From Dehalococcoidia bacterium (GTDB lineage Bacteria; Chloroflexota; Dehalococcoidia; DSTF01; JALHUB01), in contig JALHUB010000252.1 in assembly GCA_022865685.1 (NCBI GenBank), positions 1 to 5,377 of the forward strand: a stretch of DNA of 5,377 bases. Direction: 5' to 3'. Every line of letters begins with the position of its first letter. Position 1 is the first letter of the stretch. Shown in pieces: positions 1-4,991 of the stretch. Both the position numbers and the translations under genes were made by a program. The notes under the pieces were generated by a model. That model made no database searches and was not told where the DNA came from. It worked only from the letters and a program-made list of their open reading frames with translations.

Positions 1-600
1 AACGTCATCGATCTGCAGAACGGACGCTACCCAGAGAGCTACGTAGGCGACTTGATCGCGCGGACGATATGGGGCAGCAATCCGATAACGGCACACGAGC
101 TCCTGATCAGAACCGGAGGCAGCGTGTCCGGCGGCGTCTATAAAGTGAGCGATCTCATGGCCAGGCTGGGAATGCGCAACTCGGTCTTCGATCATCCGCC
201 CGCATACCAGGACGAGTTCTCTCTGCGGGGCTGGCCCAACGTCATCACAGCGAACGACGTAAACCGCGCTCTCGCTCAGTTCTACCACGGCGGCGTCGTC
301 AACTGGCAATGGCGCGACTACCTGATGGAGAAGATGGTCCACGTTAAGCCGGGTCTGCAGTACCTCTTGCCGGCGGGCGTCGGGAACGGCACGGTGTCGC
401 ATAAGAACGGGTTTAGCTGGGTGTCCGGCGGCTGGATCGACAACGACATCGGCATCGTCACCTTCGATAGCAGCGGTGGCCGGCGCGCCTATGCCATCTC
501 CCTCTACATCCAGGACATCGGCGCCGAGTACGCCGACATCCCCATCGGCCAGACCGTATCGCGCCTGGTCTGGCAGTATTTCTCCAACCGCTACCAGTAG
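1..600 (+). CDS. Class A beta-lactamase-like serine hydrolase, C-terminal part (5' truncated by window)
   Basis: The frame is open from base 1 to the TAG at 598-600, giving 199 visible residues. The start lies upstream; TTG at 52 is an internal codon. The fold resembles the C-terminal two thirds of class A beta-lactamases and related inactive or repurposed serine hydrolases (Beta-lactamase2 type). An 'I-x-x-SN-x-x-x-AHELL' stretch (residues 23-35) sits where the SDN motif is expected, followed by 'LMARLGM' (52-58) and 'ITANDVNRAL' (82-91), the usual T-x-x-D helix. 'SHKNG' (133-137) matches the KTG strand, and a strand pair follows ('DIGIVTFD' 149-156, 'RAYAISLYI' 162-170). The nucleophile S-x-x-K motif must lie upstream and cannot be checked. 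SDN reads SNP and KTG reads KNG, so true beta-lactamase activity is doubtful. A surface or exported peptidase-like or cell-wall role is as likely. A promoter follows the gene, so it is probably separate from the downstream operon. Confidence 0.75.
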   Translation, partial: NVIDLQNGRYPESYVGDLIARTIWGSNPITAHELLIRTGGSVSGGVYKVSDLMARLGMRNSVFDHPPAYQDEFSLRGWPNVITANDVNRALAQFYHGGVVNWQWRDYLMEKMVHVKPGLQYLLPAGVGNGTVSHKNGFSWVSGGWIDNDIGIVTFDSSGGRRAYAISLYIQDIGAEYADIPIGQTVSRLVWQYFSNRYQ

Positions 601-636
601 AGACCGGCCCAGACGCAACTTCGCTGCCGCCGCTCC

Positions 637-665
637 TTGTCCTTTCCCGATTGCGCCCCGATAAT
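637..665 (+). promoter_or_regulatory. Candidate sigma70-type promoter for the four-gene operon
   Basis: TTGTCC at 637-642 (4/6 to TTGACA) and GATAAT at 660-665 (5/6 to TATAAT) are separated by exactly 17 nt. Transcription would start near 672. This leaves a leader of about 35 nt containing the Shine-Dalgarno at 691-696 ahead of the TTG at 707. The -10 box abuts the ATG at 668, so that ATG is unlikely to be the start if this promoter is real. It was found by eye only. Confidence 0.45.
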
Positions 666-690
666 TGATGGCTGTCGTCCACGTCCAGAG

Positions 691-696
691 GGAGGG
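691..696 (+). promoter_or_regulatory. Ribosome binding site deciding a TTG start
   Basis: GGAGGG lies 10 nt before the in-frame TTG at 707-709. No comparable purine-rich site precedes the in-frame ATG at 668 or the TTG at 665. The site therefore favours TTG 707 as the real start of the URO-D-like gene. Confidence 0.55.
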
Positions 697-706
697 GGCC
701 ACAGCT

Positions 707-1864
707 TTGACGGGGCGGACACCTTCCACCAATCACAGTCCCAATTTCGATAACCTGCGCCGCGCCGTGCTGCGCCGGGGGCCACCCGGGCCGGTCCCGT
801 TCTTCGAGACGACCGCCGACCCGGCGATGATCGAGGTTGTGCTAGGGGAGAAGTTCGACCTTGATGGAGCCCTGGCAGCGGCGCTTTCGGGAGAGGCCGT
901 CTCCGCCGCCCTGCGGAATCGCCGCAACCTGGAGCGTCTGATGGACATGAACCTCCGCTTCTGGCTGGAGGCCGGCTACGACTGCGTGCCCATGTTTCCC
1001 GGAATCGATTTCCGGTTCTCCAACATCCGTCTGGCCGCCGATACGGCTGCCCTCCCCAATTGGTCGCACGGACTGCGTCACTGGCAGAACGAGATGACGG
1101 GCCCCATCCAGAGCTGGGCGGACTTCGAGAGCTATCGCTGGCCCAAGCCAGAGGAGACCGAATACGCCGGCATCGAGTACCTGAACTCGGTGGTGCCGGA
1201 TGGAATCAAGGTCTCGGTGAGCCTCGGAGGCATCCTGGCGATGGTGTCCTGGCTGATGGGGCTACAGCCGCTCTCGTATGCCCTGTACGAGCAGCCCGAC
1301 CTCGTCGCGGCGCTCTGCGAGAGGGTCGGCGCCGTCTTCCTCGCGGCCGCCGCCCACGTTTCGACCGTCGACAACGTGGTAATGCTCGTTGTCAGCGACG
1401 ATATGGGCTTCAGCGGCGGGACGTTCATCTCGCCGGAGATGCTGCGGCGCTACGTCTTCCCCTACCACCGGCGGCTGTGCGAGACTGCCCACAAAACCGG
1501 CAGGCTGGCGATTCTCCACTCCTGTGGTAACCTGGGAAGCGTGATGGACGACCTCATCGACGCCGGCTTCGACGGGAAGCACTCGTTCGAGGACAAGATC
1601 ATGCCTGTCGAAGAGGCGTACCGGCGCTGGGGCGACCATATAGCCATCCTGGGTGGTCTGGACATGGACCTGCTCGCCAGGGGAAGCGAGGAACAGGTGC
1701 GAAGCCGAACGCGCGAGGTGCTCGATGTCTGCGGCGCCGCCGGAACGGGCTACGCCCTGGGCACGGGCAACTCCGTCGCCAACTACATCCCGCCGGAAAA
1801 CTACCTGGCGATGCTCGACGAGGGGGGTCGCTGGAACCGCGAGCACTTCGGGTCGCCGGCATGA
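707..1864 (+). CDS. Uroporphyrinogen decarboxylase (URO-D)/MtaA-like family protein
   Basis: This is a 385-residue protein if it starts at TTG 707 (RBS at 691); starting at ATG 668 would add 13 residues. 'MTGRTPSTN..FDNLRRAVLRRGPPGPVPFFE' style N-termini are typical of MtaA/CmuA-like URO-D relatives, and the HemE signature RQAGRYLPEY is absent. It is therefore not expected to make coproporphyrinogen. Landmarks, numbered from TTG 707, are 'VSDDMGFSGG' (229-238), 'HSCGN' (271-275), 'GGLDMDLL' (316-323) and 'GTGNSVANYIPPEN' (352-365). In corrinoid methyltransferases such as MtaA and MtbA, H-x-C plus a later Cys bind the zinc that activates the thiol acceptor. Here H271 and C273 are present, but the usual APGC position reads LGTG; a Cys lies 10-11 residues earlier (342). 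The protein is cytosolic, with no signal peptide. The stop overlaps the next start (ATGA), indicating translational coupling to a SAM methyltransferase. A methyl-transfer or demethylation role is inferred; the substrate is unknown. Confidence 0.85.
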   Translation: MTGRTPSTNHSPNFDNLRRAVLRRGPPGPVPFFETTADPAMIEVVLGEKFDLDGALAAALSGEAVSAALRNRRNLERLMDMNLRFWLEAGYDCVPMFPGIDFRFSNIRLAADTAALPNWSHGLRHWQNEMTGPIQSWADFESYRWPKPEETEYAGIEYLNSVVPDGIKVSVSLGGILAMVSWLMGLQPLSYALYEQPDLVAALCERVGAVFLAAAAHVSTVDNVVMLVVSDDMGFSGGTFISPEMLRRYVFPYHRRLCETAHKTGRLAILHSCGNLGSVMDDLIDAGFDGKHSFEDKIMPVEEAYRRWGDHIAILGGLDMDLLARGSEEQVRSRTREVLDVCGAAGTGYALGTGNSVANYIPPENYLAMLDEGGRWNREHFGSPA

Positions 1865-2751
1865 ACGACAACGACGGGTCCACGGGCACGGATAAGGCGC
1901 CGCCCAGCGAGTACGGCGACAGCTACTTTCTCAAGCGCCTCGGCGGCTTCCAGGAGTTCCGCGAGTCCGGCGGCCGGCGGATTCCGCCTCGCTTCGTGAA
2001 GGCGCTGCGCCTGGCCCGCATCCGGCCGGGAGAGCGCGTCCTCGACATCGGCTGCGGGCGCGGCGAGATGGTCATCCAGCCGGCGTTGCTCGGGGCGCAC
2101 GGCGTGGGCGTCGACTACGCGCCGGATGCCCTCCGCATCGCCCTCGACGCGCTGGCGACCCACCCGGCGGAGGTCCGGGCCCGCGCCGCCGTGCTGGCGA
2201 TGGACGCGACGAAGCTGGGCTTTCGGGACGAGTCGTTCGACGTCATATTCATGAACCAGCTCGTCGAGCACTTCTACCCCGATGAGCTGAACGCGATGCT
2301 GGCAGAGACGCGTCGGCTACTTAAGCCGGGCGGCAGGCTGATCCTCAACACCTCTCCCAACCGCGTGCTCTACAATATGACGTACCCCATCTATATCCGT
2401 AACGTGCATCGCGTCGTTTGCCGGATCGCGGAGCTGGCGCACTACCAGAGCTACGTCATCGCACCGACGCTGCCTATTGGGCCGGAGCACCCGCGCAGCG
2501 AAGAGGAGCGCCGCCAGCACGTCAACGAGCAGACGGCTTCGGAGCTGGCACGGACGGTATCGAACTGCGGCTACCGCGTCATGAAGATCGAGCACTGGGA
2601 TGACGCGACTCAACTACCATACACGTCGCGGCGCCTCACCATCGAGCTGATGCTTCTCGACGCGCTGCGCTCGCTGCGTCCATTCAGCTTCCACTGGCCG
2701 CTCAACAAGCTGTTCACCAACAATATCTGGGTCGTCGCCACCAGGCCGTGA
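1861..2751 (+). CDS. Class I SAM-dependent methyltransferase
   Basis: This 296-residue protein has a Rossmann-like methyltransferase core of the Methyltransf_11/25 (UbiE-like) type. Motif I is 'VLDIGCGRGE' (60-69), followed by the acidic ribose-binding position in 'GVGVDYA' (D85). 'AMDATKLGF' (113-121) is the adenine-contact segment, 'FDVIFMNQLVEHF' (126-138) is motif II, and 'LLKPGGRLIL' (153-162) is motif III. The C-terminal third (about 165-296) has aromatic-rich segments such as 'YNMTYPIYIRNVHRV' that probably form the acceptor lid; they do not identify the substrate. The ATG sits in the ATGA overlap with the upstream stop, and no strong independent RBS is visible, so translation is probably coupled. 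It could be an O-, N- or C-methyltransferase acting on a small molecule or lipid. The pairing with a URO-D/MtaA-like protein suggests a shared methylated compound, but that is inference. Confidence 0.87.
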   Translation: MNDNDGSTGTDKAPPSEYGDSYFLKRLGGFQEFRESGGRRIPPRFVKALRLARIRPGERVLDIGCGRGEMVIQPALLGAHGVGVDYAPDALRIALDALATHPAEVRARAAVLAMDATKLGFRDESFDVIFMNQLVEHFYPDELNAMLAETRRLLKPGGRLILNTSPNRVLYNMTYPIYIRNVHRVVCRIAELAHYQSYVIAPTLPIGPEHPRSEEERRQHVNEQTASELARTVSNCGYRVMKIEHWDDATQLPYTSRRLTIELMLLDALRSLRPFSFHWPLNKLFTNNIWVVATRP

Positions 2752-2792
2752 CGCCGGCGACGACGACGGACTGCTACCGTCAGGAAGGACGA

Positions 2793-3206
2793 ATGAAAAG
2801 CCACACGCATTACCTCTGGTTCAACACGCGGTCGCGGCGCGACCTGATCAACATCACGGACGAGGTGGAGGGGGCGCTACGCGAGTCCGGCGTGCAGGAG
2901 GGGCTCTGCCTCGTCAGTGCGATGCACATCACGGCCGCCATCTGGGTAAACGACAACGAGGCCGGGCTCTGGCAGGACCTCTGGGAGTGGGTCGAACGAC
3001 TCGCTCCCGCGCGACCCGACTACCGTCATCACCAGACCGGCGAGGACAACGGCGACGCGCATCTCAAGCGCACGCTCGTCCATCAGCAGGTCGTGCTGCC
3101 GGTGACGGCGGGTCGCCTGGACCTGGGGCCGTGGGAGCAGGTATTCTACGCCGAGTTCGACGGCCAGCGACGCAAGCGCGTCATCGTCAAGATAATCGGC
3201 GAATAG
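2793..3206 (+). CDS. yjbQ: YjbQ family protein (UPF0047, secondary thiamine-phosphate synthase type)
   Basis: This 137-residue protein matches the usual YjbQ length of about 130-140. Recognisable family segments are 'GLCLVSAMHITAAIWVNDNE' (37-56, equivalent to the HTSA...NEN region) and 'HHQTGEDNGDAHLKRTLV' (79-96, equivalent to the EGDDDMPAHIKSSL region). The others are 'LPVTAGRLDLGPWEQVFYAEFDG' (102-124) and a final strand ending 'VIVKIIGE'. Family members rescue thiamine-phosphate synthase mutants, but their natural role is unclear. The ATG at 2793 was chosen because AGGAAGG (2782-2788) precedes it and the family homology begins there. An in-frame GTG at 2748 would overlap the upstream stop as GTGA and add 15 unmatched residues. 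The HTSA motif reads HITA, a small departure in a normally conserved site. It sits in an operon after the SAM methyltransferase (41-nt gap). Confidence 0.88.
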   Translation: MKSHTHYLWFNTRSRRDLINITDEVEGALRESGVQEGLCLVSAMHITAAIWVNDNEAGLWQDLWEWVERLAPARPDYRHHQTGEDNGDAHLKRTLVHQQVVLPVTAGRLDLGPWEQVFYAEFDGQRRKRVIVKIIGE

Positions 3207-3215
3207 GAGGAGACG

Positions 3216-3857
3216 ATGATCTATCTCGAAGAGACCCTGACGCTCGAGCCGCCGAGTCCGGAGACGCTCGACACGTTCGTCGCGTTCGCGCAGGAAAAGC
3301 TGCCGCCCCTGGAACGCATGGGCTTCCGGCTGGCCGCCGCCTGGTACAACGATATCGAGTCGTTCTGCCAGGTGATGCAGGTGCTGGAGTTCGACAGCAT
3401 GGTCGCGTTCGAGGAGTTCCGCGCCCGGAAGCAGCACTCAGAGCCCTGGCTGGAGTACCAGGCGCGCCTCGAGGAGCTGGCGCCGAGGCGTCGCACGCGG
3501 CTGCTGGAGCCGCTCGGGCCGATCCCACCAGAGAAGCTGCACGAGGCGTGGAAGGAGACGGCGGAGAAGCCGCTGGGGACTTACACGCTGGCGATAATGG
3601 AGGTGGCGCCGGGCCGAATGCCCTTCCTCACGGCGGCGATGGAGGCCGTGGCGGCCAATCTGCCGATGGTCGCGACCTGGCGGACGGTCGTCGGCAACCA
3701 GAATGAGGTGACGGACGTCTGGAAGGGACCGATGCGCCTCTCCGGCTATCAGCCGTCGGACGAGAGGACGAACCGGTTCTTCCGCGCAGTGCGTGAGAAC
3801 GCGCCGGTGGAGCGGATGGTGCCGGTGTTCCCGTTGCCCTACTCGCCGCTGCGCTAG
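3216..3857 (+). CDS. Tandem NIPSNAP-like / dimeric alpha-beta barrel (Dabb) protein
   Basis: This 213-residue protein is built from two similar halves. Half one (about 1-100) has a strand 'EETLTLE', a helix with 'FVAFAQEKLPPLERMGF', a strand pair around 'AAAWYNDIESFCQVMQVLEFDS', then 'FEEFRARKQHSEPWLEYQARLEEL'. Half two (about 119-213) repeats the plan: 'LGTYTLAIMEVAPG', 'FLTAAMEAVAAN', then 'MVATWRTVVGNQNEVTDVWKG'. The 'xxG-x-xNEV-x-x-x-W' piece is typical of NIPSNAP and related ferredoxin-like Dabb domains, which often act as small-molecule binding, monooxygenase-like or cofactor-free enzymes. A monomer with two halves can mimic the usual homodimer. It is cytosolic, with no signal peptide. 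AGGAGG (3205-3210) overlaps the yjbQ stop and gives a 5-nt spacer, so the pair is co-translated. It ends with two consecutive in-frame TAG codons (3855-3860). No catalytic residue can be assigned, and the operon context does not name a substrate. Confidence 0.75.
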   Translation: MIYLEETLTLEPPSPETLDTFVAFAQEKLPPLERMGFRLAAAWYNDIESFCQVMQVLEFDSMVAFEEFRARKQHSEPWLEYQARLEELAPRRRTRLLEPLGPIPPEKLHEAWKETAEKPLGTYTLAIMEVAPGRMPFLTAAMEAVAANLPMVATWRTVVGNQNEVTDVWKGPMRLSGYQPSDERTNRFFRAVRENAPVERMVPVFPLPYSPLR

Positions 3858-3877
3858 TAGGGGCACATGGCGCGCGC

Positions 3878-4813
3878 TTACGGTTCGGCCGCCGCGGTTC
3901 GACAGACATTCTCCAGCCGGTCGATCTTCTCGATCTCGATCGCTATCCGGTCGCCGTCCTTCAGGAACAGCGGCGGCTTGCGGAATACACCGACGCCGTG
4001 AGGCGTGCCCGTCAGGATAACGTCGCCGGGCAGGAGCGTGAAGGCGCGGCTGGCAAAGGCGATGAGCTCGCGCACGCCGAATACCATCTCGCTCGTGCGC
4101 GAGTCCTGCATCACGTTTCCGTTGAGGACGGCGCGGATCGCCAGGGCCTGCGGTTCGGGGATCTCGTCGGGCGTGACGAGCACGGGACCCAGCGGACAGC
4201 ACGTGTCGAGGCTCTTGCCGCGCACCCACTGGTGGTCGCCGAACTGGAGGTCGCGGGCGCTGACGTCGTTCCCGCACGTGTAGCCAGCGACGGCCGACAG
4301 GGCGTCTTCCTCACTCACGTTGCGCGCCGTCCGCCCGATCACGACCGCCAGCTCCGCCTCGTAGTCCACCTGCTGCGTCAGCGCCGGGTCCCAGGTGATG
4401 GCGTCGCCGGGGCCGATGACGGACGTGGGGAACTTCGCGAAGATGATCGGCCGCTCCGGGATCGGCGCGCCCTGCTCGCGGGCGTGGTCGCGATAGTTGA
4501 GGCCGATGGCGACGATCTTCGAAGGGTTCGGCACCGGCGCCATCAGCTTCAGACCGTCGAGGGAATAGAGCAGCCCCCGTGTGACGAGGTCGTCCGCGCG
4601 CCCGGCCGCGACCTCGCGCTCGACGGTCGCGAGCAGCAGGCGTGCGCCCTCGATGGCGGGCGCGCCGCCGCGCAGAAACATGAGCATGTCGCCGCACTGC
4701 GAGAGTTGCGGCACGCCCTTCTCGACTGCCGCCGTCGCCATGTCGACGGCGTAGCCGCCGGCCACGATACCCGCGTGCCCGGTCCCGTTCTGCTTGAATG
4801 TAAGAAGCCGCAT
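3878..4813 (-). CDS. Fumarylacetoacetate hydrolase (FAH) family protein
   Basis: This 311-residue protein has the canonical C-terminal FAH domain. 'SKIVAIGLNYRDHARE' (98-113) carries the family Y-x-x-H segment. 'VDYEAELAVVIGR' (149-161) supplies E152 and E154 as likely divalent-metal ligands, and 'GNDVSARDLQ' (181-190) supplies D183. 'RGKSLDTCCPLGP' (198-210) and 'ILTGTPHGVG' (266-275) complete the active-site region. Residues 1-95 form the shorter N-terminal domain found in many bacterial members. Members hydrolyse, isomerise or decarboxylate beta-diketo and keto acids in aromatic degradation, for example 2-hydroxyhepta-2,4-diene-1,7-dioate isomerases, acylpyruvases and oxaloacetate decarboxylases. 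The exact reaction cannot be told from sequence. The start is ATG at 4813 with a GAGGAGA-type Shine-Dalgarno about 7-8 nt upstream on the minus strand. The gene is convergent with the four-gene operon (20-nt gap) and divergent from the DoxX gene, with a palindrome over its candidate promoter. Confidence 0.9.
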   Translation of the reverse strand: MRLLTFKQNGTGHAGIVAGGYAVDMATAAVEKGVPQLSQCGDMLMFLRGGAPAIEGARLLLATVEREVAAGRADDLVTRGLLYSLDGLKLMAPVPNPSKIVAIGLNYRDHAREQGAPIPERPIIFAKFPTSVIGPGDAITWDPALTQQVDYEAELAVVIGRTARNVSEEDALSAVAGYTCGNDVSARDLQFGDHQWVRGKSLDTCCPLGPVLVTPDEIPEPQALAIRAVLNGNVMQDSRTSEMVFGVRELIAFASRAFTLLPGDVILTGTPHGVGVFRKPPLFLKDGDRIAIEIEKIDRLENVCRTAAAEP

Positions 4814-4846
4814 TCGAAGGTCTCCTCAGTGGTGTTGATTGGTTAC

Positions 4847-4875
4847 ACCCTAGCTAGGGCGACGGCGCCCGTCAA
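4847..4875 (-). promoter_or_regulatory. Candidate promoter of the FAH-family gene
   Basis: On the minus strand TTGACG (plus 4870-4875, 5/6 to the -35 consensus) is followed by a 17-nt spacer and TAGGGT (plus 4847-4852, with the three most conserved -10 positions). Transcription would start near plus 4840, leaving a leader of roughly 27 nt that contains the GAGGAGA Shine-Dalgarno. A palindrome overlaps the -10 box. It was found by eye. Confidence 0.45.
4848..4859. repeat. 12-bp perfect palindrome (candidate operator)
   Basis: CCCTAGCTAGGG is a perfect palindrome. It overlaps four bases of the candidate FAH -10 box and runs into the spacer, which is a typical repressor-operator position. A second, weaker inverted repeat (GACGG-CGC-CCGTC, 4861-4873) follows one base later and reaches the -35 box. 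Confidence 0.45.
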
Positions 4876-4879
4876 CGCC

Positions 4880-4912
4880 CTTCACGATCTCTTCACGATT
4901 CGGTCACATATT
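4880..4912. repeat. Three 11-bp direct repeats (candidate activator/response-regulator site)
   Basis: Units CTTCACGATCT (4880-4890), CTTCACGATTC (4891-4901) and GGTCACATATT (4902-4912) share a TCAC core at exact 11-bp spacing, one helical turn. The first two are identical over nine bases and the third is degenerate. An 11-bp direct-repeat layout with a G/TTCAC core is the plan of PhoB/PhoP-type Pho boxes. The array sits between the two divergent -35 boxes, ending 4 nt before the + strand -35. Binding by a PhoP-type regulator is inference. Confidence 0.45.
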
Positions 4913-4916
4913 TCCA

Positions 4917-4946
4917 TTGACTTTGGCAGCATTCGGTGCCTATCAT
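4917..4946 (+). promoter_or_regulatory. Sigma70-type promoter of the DoxX-like gene
   Basis: TTGACT (4917-4922, 5/6) and TATCAT (4941-4946, 5/6) are separated by 18 nt. The predicted start near 4953 leaves a leader of about 39 nt before ATG 4992. The surrounding DNA is noticeably richer in A/T than the genes, as expected of a promoter. The 11-bp repeat array lies directly upstream. Confidence 0.6.
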
Positions 4947-4973
4947 GCATTAAAGGATGGAAATAGGCTAAAG

Positions 4974-4988
4974 TAACCTAGGAGGTTA
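4974..4988 (+). promoter_or_regulatory. RBS of the DoxX-like gene inside a short inverted repeat
   Basis: AGGAGG (4980-4985) lies 6 nt before ATG 4992 and is a near-ideal Shine-Dalgarno. It is embedded in TAACCT-AGG-AGGTTA (4974-4988), a perfect 6-bp inverted repeat with a 3-nt loop. The hairpin could partly hide the ribosome binding site in the mRNA. The stem is short and A/U-rich, so any effect would be modest or temperature dependent. Confidence 0.45.
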
Positions 4989-4991
4989 GAA

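Noticed and set aside
1262..1846. Minus strand open frame opposite the URO-D-like gene
   Set aside because: It is an antisense shadow with no recognisable domain and no RBS argument; the sense frame has clear family motifs.
668..1864. ATG 668 as the start of the URO-D-like gene
   Set aside because: No Shine-Dalgarno precedes it and the predicted -10 box abuts it; TTG 707 has a strong RBS. It is retained as an alternative only.
707..1864. Naming the URO-D-like gene hemE
   Set aside because: The N-terminal RQAGRYLPEY signature of true uroporphyrinogen decarboxylase is absent, and the H-x-C motif points to the MtaA-like branch.
2748..2792. GTG 2748 as the start of the YjbQ gene (GTGA overlap with the upstream stop)
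   Set aside because: The extra 15 residues match nothing in the family, and AGGAAGG plus ATG at 2793 give the standard length.
3852..3880. Bidirectional terminator between the convergent genes
   Set aside because: Only a 4-bp GCGC pairing with a long loop is visible, with no T-tract on either strand.
3438..4277. Minus strand open frame of 279 codons spanning the 3' ends of the Dabb and FAH genes
   Set aside because: The Arg/Pro-rich product matches no family and overlaps two well-supported genes in other frames.
4831..4849. GGTGT-9-ACACC inverted repeat in the FAH leader
   Set aside because: The five-bp arms with a 9-nt loop are close to chance expectation, and the pairing does not extend.
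3998..4966. Long + strand open frame (322 codons) opposite the FAH-family gene
   Set aside because: It mirrors the FAH gene, whose domain motifs are unmistakable. Its product is Arg/Asp/His-rich low-complexity sequence typical of an antisense shadow in GC-rich DNA, and it runs through the promoter region.
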